Of a stretch of 11,293 nucleotides of DNA, positions 1 through 6,135 are shown in pieces. Under the pieces are notes generated by a model. That model was not told the DNA's origin. It saw nothing but the letters and a program-made list of their open reading frames with translations, and did not search any database. Position numbers and translations under genes: made by a program. The DNA lies in assembly GCA_937884235.1 (NCBI GenBank), contig CALGBT010000305.1, forward strand, positions 1-11,293, written 5' to 3'. The stretch's first letter is position 1; each line of letters opens with the position of its first letter. This DNA comes from an uncultured Pseudomonadota bacterium (GTDB lineage: Bacteria; Myxococcota_A; UBA9042; CAIXZC01).

Positions 1-1788
1 CACTGAACCGTGGATCGTGGGTGATGCTAGACTGGCCCCCCCCAGGGTGATCTCCCCAGTCGCTACTGAGGTGATCTGCGGGAGTCCCAAAGCCTGGCTG
101 ATGGGGGCCAATTGCAGGTCCTGCCACCGGAGCTTTGCTTGCACCTGGTTGGCTGCTGGAGTGGCGTGACCTGCAACGACCACGGCTCCCCCGGCGAGGT
201 TGAGTTGCCAGGGGGTGATGGCGATGTCGGAGAGATCCCCCAGGGTAACCTGTGCTGTGCCCTCGCTGGCCACCTCAACTCCCCGGTACCGGGCGGTCAG
301 GCCAAGAATCTGAGCTGTCTCAGGGGGTCGCCACGTGCCGTCCCATGCGGTGCTGGTAGCCAGAGAGAAGAACCCGTCCTTGAACGTGGCGCCCAGATCG
401 ATGCGGAGCGGCCCCCAGTCAGGTATCACCAGGGTCGCGACGAGGTCCTCAAGCCTGATGGCGGGCAGGCTGAGCGTGGGGGCAGAGACCATGGCTCTAC
501 CGGCAACGCGGCCCCCTGTGCCACTCCCGAACACTTCCAGCGATGCCGCGTCGAGGGGTACTCCGAGAATTGCGAGGTCTGTGGCGTCCAAAGTTGCCGA
601 CAAGGTCCATTGCGGGTCAGGCTTATCGAGTGCTGCTGTGGCCTTGGCCGAGAGGCGGTCGAGAGTGGCACTTGTGCCGGCGGGGAGGGGCAACTGCGCG
701 GCGTAATCTGAGGTACGCAGGTTGCGGGCCGCCAACGTTGTGAGCAACTTCTGGGAGGTCAGGGAGTAATCGGCGTGAAGCTGAACTGGTGTGGTCTCCG
801 GCAGGGCGAGAGAGAGATCTGCAGATAGCTGGTTTCCTTCCAGGTTTGCCCAGGCCGTGGTTCCGTCCAAGCGAATCCCGTCCACCGCAAGTCGAGGCGT
901 GCTGAGCATGGCCGTGCCCTGGTTGCTGCCATCGAGGCGCAGACCAGCGACCAGGCTGACGGAGACGGGAACCGGCGTCAGCGGGGGGGCAAGATGCACT
1001 TCCGAGGTGATCAGAGTGGCATAGAGGCGTGGTTGCAGGTCGGTGACGGAGCCGCTCACCGCCAGTGTGGCCGTGTGCCCGGCCAGAATCAGGTCTGCTG
1101 ATGCTGACGTGGTCACGACGTTGCCGGCCAAGGCCACCGCGATTTCCACGTCAGCGGCCCCGTCCAATCGGGGCAAGGAGGCCGGTTGGATGGAGTCCGG
1201 AAGGTGCATGTTGCGGACTTGCATGGTCGCTGAGGCCTGGATGTCCGTCTCCGCCAGTTCGATTCGGCCCGCGGCATCGAACTCGAGGGTGGCGATGTCC
1301 TCCTCGGGCTGTTCAGGGAGGCGGATTCGACCTCCACGCAGCTCGACCCGGCGGAGTATGATGGCAAAGTCGGGAGGCTTCGACGGAGTTTCGGGTGCGT
1401 CCGATGGGAGGGGGCTCAGCGCGCCGACCAGGGTCGGGTCAGCGAGGATGTCAGGTTGCTCGAAGCGTATGAGGGTGGTGACAAACTCACGGTCAAGCAG
1501 GGGAGCAAGATCGTATCTGATTTCCAGGGCAGGGAGACTGGCGACCAGTTGTCCGTTTTTGTCAAAGAGGAGTCCATCGAGGAAGCGGAGGCGGTTGATG
1601 AGGTCTCCCTCGAGGCCCCCGAGGTGCACGGTCCCGGCTATTTCGTCGCTCGCCAGTTGGGCCAGGGTCTGCGCCAGCCAGGCGCGTCCGGGTGGACTCT
1701 GGAGCGTGAAGAACGCTACCAGAAGCACCATGTGCGCAGCCAGCAAGAGGTCGAACACGAGTAGTAGGAGGAGGCGGAGCCACCGCAT
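1..1788 (-). CDS. tamB: TamB-like translocation/assembly module inner-membrane protein (N-terminal 596 residues; runs off the left edge)
   Basis: TamB is an inner-membrane-anchored periplasmic beta-rich protein that works with the Omp85 protein TamA to move material to the outer membrane. I read this frame across the minus strand and found it open from the ATG at 1788 to position 1 with no stop, so the C-terminal DUF490/TamB domain lies outside. Residues about 5-28 form one hydrophobic anchor (LRLLLLLVFDLLLAAHMVLL). It is followed by the typical TamB start pattern, with GGLEGDLINRLRFLDGLLFD at about 57-76. The rest is long alternating hydrophobic/polar beta-strand sequence, very low in Cys, as expected of a TamB/AsmA lipid-groove protein. 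The start codon overlaps the tamA stop by one base (TGATG), and GGAGG lies at 1796-1800, so translation is probably coupled to tamA. The product call rests on context and fold pattern. A generic AsmA-like protein is the alternative. Confidence 0.85.
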   Translation of the reverse strand, partial: MRWLRLLLLLVFDLLLAAHMVLLVAFFTLQSPPGRAWLAQTLAQLASDEIAGTVHLGGLEGDLINRLRFLDGLLFDKNGQLVASLPALEIRYDLAPLLDREFVTTLIRFEQPDILADPTLVGALSPLPSDAPETPSKPPDFAIILRRVELRGGRIRLPEQPEEDIATLEFDAAGRIELAETDIQASATMQVRNMHLPDSIQPASLPRLDGAADVEIAVALAGNVVTTSASADLILAGHTATLAVSGSVTDLQPRLYATLITSEVHLAPPLTPVPVSVSLVAGLRLDGSNQGTAMLSTPRLAVDGIRLDGTTAWANLEGNQLSADLSLALPETTPVQLHADYSLTSQKLLTTLAARNLRTSDYAAQLPLPAGTSATLDRLSAKATAALDKPDPQWTLSATLDATDLAILGVPLDAASLEVFGSGTGGRVAGRAMVSAPTLSLPAIRLEDLVATLVIPDWGPLRIDLGATFKDGFFSLATSTAWDGTWRPPETAQILGLTARYRGVEVASEGTAQVTLGDLSDIAITPWQLNLAGGAVVVAGHATPAANQVQAKLRWQDLQLAPISQALGLPQITSVATGEITLGGASLASPTIHGSV

Positions 1789-3767
1789 CAAAAGGCCTCC
1801 CCGAGGGTGACATAGAAGGTCCATCGAGCGAGGTGGGCGAAGCGCTCTGGATCGCTGAGGCGATAGGCGAAGTCGAGGCGGGCGGGGCCCACCGGCGTGA
1901 GGTAGCGCAGACCGAGACCGGCATTCCAGGTGAGCGCCCCGGGGGCCACGCGAAAGGCCTGCTCGTCGACGTTGCCGACGTCAGTGAAAAGCACGGTGGA
2001 CAGCCCCCAACCATGGTGGAAGCGACTTTCGAGGGAGGTCGTGAGGATGGTCAAACCGCCTACCGGGACACGTTGGCATTTGCCGGAGTCATAGCACTGC
2101 TCGGCGTATGGGGAGAGGCGGTTGTAGTCGAATCCGCGGACGCTGTTGGCACCTCCTGCGAAGTATCTGGACGTCACTGGCACCGCGCCGCCATCGCCAA
2201 AGCCCCAAGCATAACCGTTGAGGACGCGGCTAGCGACAGTCAGCCATCGCCATGGGGAGTAATAACCGCGCAGGTCGCCTTCAACCTTGAGGAATTGAAA
2301 GTCGCTGCCCAGCGGGCTGAGGGCCTGACTGGTTGCCAGCCTGGCATAGATGCCGTTGCGGGTCACAAGGGAGTTGTCACGACCGTCCCATTCTATTGCT
2401 TCTGTGAGTAGCGTGAGCAGGAAAGGGTCCCGGAAATCGGAGCGCAAGGGGTTGCTCTCGGTATTGAGCACGGCCCGTTTGACATTGAAGAAGTCATAGT
2501 AGGTTACCTCGAAGCCGACTGAGGCTTTGAGATCCCAGTAGAACGGGCGTTCCAGACCAATGCGTGCGGTGGGAGCGTGATACTGGAAAGCCTCCTCGAA
2601 GACGAGATTGTAGATGGCATTGGCTTGGAAAGTCAGGGCCGGTTCGAGGAACCCCGGCTGGATGAAATGGATCCCCGCCTGGGCGGAGGGACCATCGGCG
2701 GTACGCTCCCAGAGAGCCGGGACGAAGTTGTATCCGACCAGGCCAGAGAGCGAGAGCGTGCGCAGCCCCCCCAGGAAGTTGCGGTGGCTCCAGCCGCCGC
2801 TGGCGCGTACTTGTTGTCGGGCGCGGTCAAAGCCGATACCGACGCCGGCCTTGACCTCGCGCGGGGGGCGGCTTTGTACATACAATGTGATGATGACGCC
2901 CTTGTGGGGCCCGACATCTGCAGGTAGGGGGCGCTCTCTGAGTTCGAGGCGGCGCGCTTTGCGGCCGTAGCGCTGCTCTTTATCGACCGTCTCTCCACGA
3001 CGGTTGACCTCCAGTCGCACCAGGCTGAAGAGCCCGAGGGCGTAAATGCCGTGTTCGGCTTTGCGGAGGTGTTCAGGAGTGACCAGCATGCCCTTCTCGA
3101 GGCGAGAGTGGCTGAGGATGATATCTGAACCCACGTCGACGTCGCCGCGCATGAGTACGCCACGAATGAAGCACTGCGGCCCCGGCGTGGCGACCACCTC
3201 GATCTCGACACTCTGTGCCTGGCGATGGACTACCACGCTCCCCGTCACCTTCGATTCACAGAAGCCCTCGTCTGTCCAGGCTTTGGCCAGCAGGTCACGG
3301 GCTTCGATATAGCGGTCCTGGTCGAAAGGCCGTCCTTGGAGTGCAAGGAGTCGCGCCGTAGCCTTCTTGAGCAGTACCTGTGATTCCGGAGGAGCTACCC
3401 GTACAGATTCCACCCGGTAGCGCGAACCCTCGTGAACCACCAGCTGGATGTCGACGCGCGCCGGGCTAGTGTCGACTACGTCTTCCGACTCAATCCTCGC
3501 GTCGAAGAAGCCTTTGGTCTTGTAAAAAGTCTCGGCGCGGCTGAGGTCCCGTTGCCACGCCAGTTCGTCAAAGGGCACGCGGCCCATGAAGGGCCACCAG
3601 GAAAGAGCACGGGTTTCAAGACCTTCCTTGATGGCCCCGTCGCTGACTTCTGCGTTGCCCGAGATCTCAAGCTTGCGAACGAATGACTGCCCCTCATCAT
3701 GTGCGCAAGCCGTCGCCACAAGAGCTATCAGCGCCAGCGCCCAGAACCCATCCCATGTCCTCTTCAT
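1788..3767 (-). CDS. tamA: TamA-like Omp85 outer-membrane protein with lipobox signal peptide
   Basis: This is an Omp85/BamA-superfamily barrel, the outer-membrane partner of TamB. It has 659 residues when started at the ATG at 3767. Residues 1-20 are a signal peptide ending in VATAC, a lipobox with Cys21. POTRA-like domains follow at about 28-113 (VRKLEISGNAEVSDGAIKEG), 115-193 and 198-300. The third appears to carry a basic insertion near 262-285. The barrel runs from about 305 to 659. It holds the hallmark YFAGGANSVRGFDYNRLSP at 535-553, with VRGF being the Omp85 lid-loop motif, and ends in Phe on a last strand WTFYVTLGEAF, as barrel substrates of BamA do. Cys558 and Cys564, after the VRGF segment, may form a disulfide. 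An in-frame TTG at 3785 would add six residues. I prefer 3767 because it begins a clean signal peptide and GGTGGAG lies nine bases upstream. A BamA-type protein is excluded less by sequence than by the coupled tamB gene. Confidence 0.88.
   Translation of the reverse strand: MKRTWDGFWALALIALVATACAHDEGQSFVRKLEISGNAEVSDGAIKEGLETRALSWWPFMGRVPFDELAWQRDLSRAETFYKTKGFFDARIESEDVVDTSPARVDIQLVVHEGSRYRVESVRVAPPESQVLLKKATARLLALQGRPFDQDRYIEARDLLAKAWTDEGFCESKVTGSVVVHRQAQSVEIEVVATPGPQCFIRGVLMRGDVDVGSDIILSHSRLEKGMLVTPEHLRKAEHGIYALGLFSLVRLEVNRRGETVDKEQRYGRKARRLELRERPLPADVGPHKGVIITLYVQSRPPREVKAGVGIGFDRARQQVRASGGWSHRNFLGGLRTLSLSGLVGYNFVPALWERTADGPSAQAGIHFIQPGFLEPALTFQANAIYNLVFEEAFQYHAPTARIGLERPFYWDLKASVGFEVTYYDFFNVKRAVLNTESNPLRSDFRDPFLLTLLTEAIEWDGRDNSLVTRNGIYARLATSQALSPLGSDFQFLKVEGDLRGYYSPWRWLTVASRVLNGYAWGFGDGGAVPVTSRYFAGGANSVRGFDYNRLSPYAEQCYDSGKCQRVPVGGLTILTTSLESRFHHGWGLSTVLFTDVGNVDEQAFRVAPGALTWNAGLGLRYLTPVGPARLDFAYRLSDPERFAHLARWTFYVTLGEAF
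1796..1800 (-). promoter_or_regulatory. Ribosome-binding site of tamB inside the 3' end of tamA
   Basis: The minus strand reads GGAGG here, seven bases before the tamB ATG at 1788. The motif lies within the last codons of tamA, just ahead of the TGATG stop/start overlap. This supports the chosen tamB start and coupled translation of the pair. Confidence 0.6.
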
Positions 3768-3789
3768 TGCCCACAGCTCCACCAAGCAT

Positions 3790-3840
3790 GTTTAGGGCTT
3801 GCAGCACACCAAGGCAAGGACTACCGCACCAGCCCTAAAC
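3790..3840. repeat. Perfect 10-bp inverted repeat in the tamA leader
   Basis: GTTTAGGGCT at 3790-3799 is repeated as its exact reverse complement, AGCCCTAAAC, at 3831-3840, with 31 bases between. It lies just upstream of the tamA start (3767). There is no T-run on either side, so it does not look like an intrinsic terminator. It could be a leader hairpin or the two half-sites of an operator. A weak -35/-10 pair on the minus strand (TTGCCT, 17 bases, TAAACA) overlaps the inner half, but it is too poor to call as a promoter. Confidence 0.5.
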
Positions 3841-3860
3841 AATGCCGGCATAGCCAGCCG

Positions 3861-4012
3861 CGAACGTGAGCAAAGCGAACTGCGAACGTGAGCGAAGCGA
3901 ACTGCTAGGTGAGCAAAGCGAACTGCTAGGTGAGCGAAGCGAACTGCCAACGTGAGCGAAGCGAACTGCCAACGTGAGCAAAGCGAACTGCGAACGTGAG
4001 CGAAGCGAACTG
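3861..4012. repeat. Seven tandem 21-22 bp repeats in the tamA upstream region
   Basis: Seven head-to-tail units lie at 3861-3882, 3883-3904, 3905-3925, 3926-3946, 3947-3968, 3969-3990 and 3991-4012. A partial eighth, CGAACG, lies at 4013-4018. All share the plus-strand core GTGAGC(A/G)AAGCGAACTG. The units differ at two places. The head is CGAAC, CTAG or CCAAC, and the middle base is A or G. The CTAG-headed units are 21 bp and the others 22 bp. No unique spacers separate the units, so this is not a CRISPR array. The array changes frame from unit to unit, so it is not coding. No function can be assigned from sequence. Confidence 0.95.
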
Positions 4013-4017
4013 CGAAC

Positions 4018-4032
4018 GCCGGCGCAGCCGGC
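4018..4032 (-). terminator. Short GC hairpin after the HMA lipoprotein gene, possible weak terminator
   Basis: GCCGGC at 4018-4023 and GCCGGC at 4027-4032 form a self-complementary 6-bp stem with a three-base loop. The hairpin begins 12 bases past the stop codon of the minus-strand lipoprotein gene (stop at 4045). It is well placed to end or protect that transcript, but there is no T-tract after it. A classic rho-independent terminator is therefore not supported. It could equally be part of the adjoining repeat array. Confidence 0.3.
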
Positions 4033-4044
4033 CGCTCACCGCCT

Positions 4045-4707
4045 TTAAAGCCCTTCCCCATGTCCGCCGCAAGTCGCCTTGTTGGCGCAGCCGCCGCAGG
4101 CACCGGTGGCGGGGGCATCGCCGCCGCGGGCGGTGACGCCTTGGAGCTTGGTTTCGGCGACGACGCCCTTGAGCGCGCCTTCCATGCTGTGGGGGCAGCC
4201 GGAGCTGTAGGTGACCTGGAAGAGGCTCTTTTCCTGGTCGGCCTTGGCTGAGACAACACCATCACGGTCCGACAGGGCCAGGGTCAGCTGCTTGGCAGTT
4301 GCCTCGTCGAGGCCCGGGACCTCGTACGTGGCCACGAGGAGATTGTCGGCGCTGGCTGAGTGCGGGTTGACGGCTTCGGGTTCGGCGGCGGGTTCAGAGG
4401 CGGCACCACCCTCACGGGCGGTGCTGGGCTCTGCTGCCGGCTCTGCAGTCTTCTCTTCTGCTGCCGGTTCTGCAGTCTTCTCTTCTGCTGCCGGTTCTGC
4501 AGTCTTCTCTTCTGCTGCCGGCTCTGCAGTCTTCTCTTCTGCTGCCGGTTCTGCGGCTTTCTCTTCCGCTGCCGGTTCTGCAGTCTTCTCAGCTTTCTCG
4601 ACCTTCTCGGTCTTCTTCTCGCCGGTCTCTTCGGCTTTCTTGCCACAGGCCGTAGCTACGAACGATACGGCCACCAGTACTGCCAAAAGTGTCGTGAAAC
4701 GATTCAT
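4045..4707 (-). CDS. Lipoprotein with Glu/Ala/Pro repeat linker, degenerate HMA-like domain and Cys-rich tail
   Basis: This is a 220-residue secreted lipoprotein of no recognised family. Residues 1-20 are a signal peptide ending in VATAC, with Cys21 as the lipid site. A charged spacer follows, then six copies of a nine-residue unit (KTAEPAAEE and variants) at 41-94, probably a flexible arm from the membrane. Residues about 122-193 read as a ferredoxin-like HMA fold (LLVATYEVPGLDEATAKQL, then DGVVSAKADQEKSLFQVTY). The metal-binding CxxC of the first loop is absent (GLDEAT stands there), and a lone Cys171 sits in SSGCPHSM. The tail has CGGC (Cys204, Cys207), Cys213 and His216 in CGGH, a plausible metal-binding cluster. 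The start has a strong site, AGGAGG, six bases upstream. It lies 18 bases after the polyferredoxin gene, so the two are surely one transcript. A shared periplasmic metal or redox role is inference. Confidence 0.85.
   Translation of the reverse strand: MNRFTTLLAVLVAVSFVATACGKKAEETGEKKTEKVEKAEKTAEPAAEEKAAEPAAEEKTAEPAAEEKTAEPAAEEKTAEPAAEEKTAEPAAEPSTAREGGAASEPAAEPEAVNPHSASADNLLVATYEVPGLDEATAKQLTLALSDRDGVVSAKADQEKSLFQVTYSSGCPHSMEGALKGVVAETKLQGVTARGGDAPATGACGGCANKATCGGHGEGL
4426..4587 (-). repeat. Six in-frame 27-bp repeats inside the lipoprotein gene
   Basis: Codons 41-94 are six tandem 27-bp units, each giving a nine-residue variant of KTAEPAAEE. Most units share near-identical DNA (plus-strand core TGCAGTCTTCTCTTCTGCTG). 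This DNA-level identity points to recent expansion by slippage or recombination, not only protein-level selection for an acidic, Pro-spaced linker. Because 27 is a multiple of three, copy changes keep the frame and would only change linker length. Confidence 0.92.
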
Positions 4708-4725
4708 GAGCTTCCTCCTTTACAT

Positions 4726-5976
4726 TCAGTTCGTAACCAACTTCTTCGCGACGGGCTTCCCGTCGATCTGCAATACCTGATAGATGTGAAAGATGAACTC
4801 ACCCGACGACTTGATGTAGACGGGACCGTTCATGGTCTTCACAATTGCTTCAACGGTGGTCTGTGAGGCATCGAAGTCTATGACCACTTCGTTCCTGGAA
4901 GCATATGCGACAAAACTGACAATGCCACCCATTCCTTCGAAAACAGTAGCTGCCAGCTTTGCCGTATCGACGCATTTGACCCCTTGCACCTGGAGTCTGA
5001 CCGACCGTAACTCAACGGCGGAGTCAGCGTTGGCGAACTCCTGGGAGAAACTGGGAATGGCATAGATGCTGCCCCCCCAGAGGCCGCCGACAACCAGCAG
5101 GGCGACGACGGCGGGGACGGCAACACGGGGCCACCGCCGGTTGGACGCAGGCACGGCTAGCGACAGCGCCCCTGGGGCCGGGCAGACCTGGGTGCATTCC
5201 AGGCAGAGAGTACATTCCCCGGAGGTCACATCCGCGGCCGTTGCCACGGGGATTGACTGGCCGCAGGCCCGGTCGCACAGGCCGCAATCGGTGCAGGCCT
5301 CGGCGTGGCGGCGAACTCGCAGAAGGCTGACACGGGAAAAGGGCCAGAGTGCCCCTCCCAGAGGACAGAGGTAGCGACACCAGAGCAACGGGATAATCAG
5401 TACGCCCAAAGCGAAGATGCTCAGAAGTGCATAACTCCATAGCTCAACGTTATGGCCATGGAAGCTGAACATTACGTAGTAGGGGCAGAAGGGTCTAAAG
5501 AGCAGTTCGCCGGAGCGGAAGGTGGCGTAGAGAATCACGAAGAGCACGGGATAGCGCAGCAGCCGTAGCCAGCGGTCAAGCTGGCGAGGAGGCACAACCA
5601 GGGCGAGGCTAGTGCCGCTCTTCACCTGGCGTGTCCTTCCTTTCAAGCGACCAACAACCGACCCCAGCAGTTCGCTCAGGGTGCCCACCGGGCAGAGCCA
5701 GGAACAGAATGATTTGCGCGCCAGAATCGCCAGCACCAGGAGGGCCACCATCAGTGCAAAGTTGAATTCTCCCGTGGCGCAACTGAAGCGTTGTTGGGTG
5801 GCCAGGGAGCCGCTGGTGGCCATGCCACCCATGGGGCAGTACTTCTCGACGGAGGTCAGAGAGAGGCCGCTGGCGAAGCGATAGCCGGTTACTGCTGCGG
5901 CAACAACGATGCCCATCTGGACGGTGCGCCGCAGGTAGTGCATTGCAGGAAATGGGGCTCTGCTCTTGGCGGCCAT
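4726..5976 (-). CDS. Membrane polyferredoxin (NapH type, two 4Fe-4S sites) fused to a C-terminal HMA-like domain
   Basis: This is a 416-residue integral membrane iron-sulfur protein related to NapH, CcoG and NosR-type electron carriers. Membrane segments are visible near 17-34, 72-89, 141-155, 180-200 and 285-305. The family's paired CxxxCP motifs are present: CSWLCPVG (Cys91, Cys95) and CRYLCPLG (Cys200, Cys204). Extra cysteines occur in KYCPMGG (47), FSC (66) and RPFCPYY (164). Two ferredoxin-type 4Fe-4S sites follow: Cys228/231/234/238 (CTDCGLCDRAC) and Cys255/258/261/265 (CTLCLECTQVCP). After the last membrane segment comes an HMA-like domain at about 321-385. Its loop reads GVKCVDT, keeping the first Cys of CxxC but replacing the second by Thr. 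The start has AGGGAG five bases upstream and a promoter at 6006-6034. It probably moves electrons from the quinone pool or cytoplasm to a periplasmic acceptor. The acceptor is unknown, and the downstream HMA lipoprotein is the obvious candidate. Confidence 0.9.
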   Translation of the reverse strand: MAAKSRAPFPAMHYLRRTVQMGIVVAAAVTGYRFASGLSLTSVEKYCPMGGMATSGSLATQQRFSCATGEFNFALMVALLVLAILARKSFCSWLCPVGTLSELLGSVVGRLKGRTRQVKSGTSLALVVPPRQLDRWLRLLRYPVLFVILYATFRSGELLFRPFCPYYVMFSFHGHNVELWSYALLSIFALGVLIIPLLWCRYLCPLGGALWPFSRVSLLRVRRHAEACTDCGLCDRACGQSIPVATAADVTSGECTLCLECTQVCPAPGALSLAVPASNRRWPRVAVPAVVALLVVGGLWGGSIYAIPSFSQEFANADSAVELRSVRLQVQGVKCVDTAKLAATVFEGMGGIVSFVAYASRNEVVIDFDASQTTVEAIVKTMNGPVYIKSSGEFIFHIYQVLQIDGKPVAKKLVTN

Positions 5977-6005
5977 GCTCTCTCCCTGGCTCGGAAATCC
6001 GGCGT

Positions 6006-6034
6006 AGTGTAGCCACGCTCCCCACCGAGGTCAA
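6006..6034 (-). promoter_or_regulatory. Sigma-70-like promoter for the polyferredoxin/lipoprotein operon
   Basis: On the minus strand, TTGACC (6034-6029) and TACACT (6011-6006) are separated by exactly 17 bases. Transcription would begin near 6000, leaving a leader of about 24 bases before the ATG at 5976. Both boxes are close to the consensus and the position fits. There is no experimental support. Confidence 0.55.
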
Positions 6035-6051
6035 ATGATTTACCGCCACCG

Positions 6052-6081
6052 TTGACGCCTGCGCAAATCATGGCGTATCTT
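6052..6081 (+). promoter_or_regulatory. Sigma-70-like promoter for the mechanosensitive channel gene
   Basis: TTGACG (6052-6057) and TATCTT (6076-6081) are separated by 18 bases on the plus strand. Transcription would begin near 6088, which leaves only about 12 bases before the ATG at 6100 but about 48 before the ATG at 6136. It lies back to back with the minus-strand promoter, with 17 bases between the two -35 boxes, so one regulator could act on both. Confidence 0.5.
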
Positions 6082-6125
6082 GCTTGACGTGAGGTCCAGA
6101 TGCCGGCACGGGTCTGGCCGCGACT

Positions 6126-6132
6126 GAGGGGG
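6126..6132 (+). promoter_or_regulatory. Ribosome-binding site supporting the 6136 start
   Basis: GAGGGGG lies just ahead of the ATG at 6136, with its GAGG core six bases away. The competing in-frame ATG at 6100 also has a GAGG, five bases upstream, so the ribosome-binding site alone does not decide. The signal peptide and leader length favour 6136. Confidence 0.4.
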
Positions 6133-6135
6133 ACC

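Noticed and set aside
112..1810. Long plus-strand open frames (for example 112-711 and 1043-1810) opposite tamB
   Set aside because: The minus-strand frame across the whole region is open for 596 codons and has TamB features. The plus-strand frames are antisense shadows with Ser/Arg-rich composition and no recognisable domain.
3861..4012. CRISPR array
   Set aside because: Units abut directly with no unique spacers, and there are no cas genes nearby.
3792..4265. Minus-strand frame of 157 residues reading through the tandem array
   Set aside because: It overlaps the lipoprotein gene in another frame and its repeated Arg-Phe-Ala-His peptides come only from translating the 21-22 bp repeats. No ribosome site or domain was seen.
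4211..4866. Plus-strand frames (4211-4780 and 4360-4866) with repeated Ser/Ala or Cys/Phe peptides
   Set aside because: They are antisense readings of the 27-bp repeats in the lipoprotein gene, and their repeat peptides mirror the coding-strand linker.
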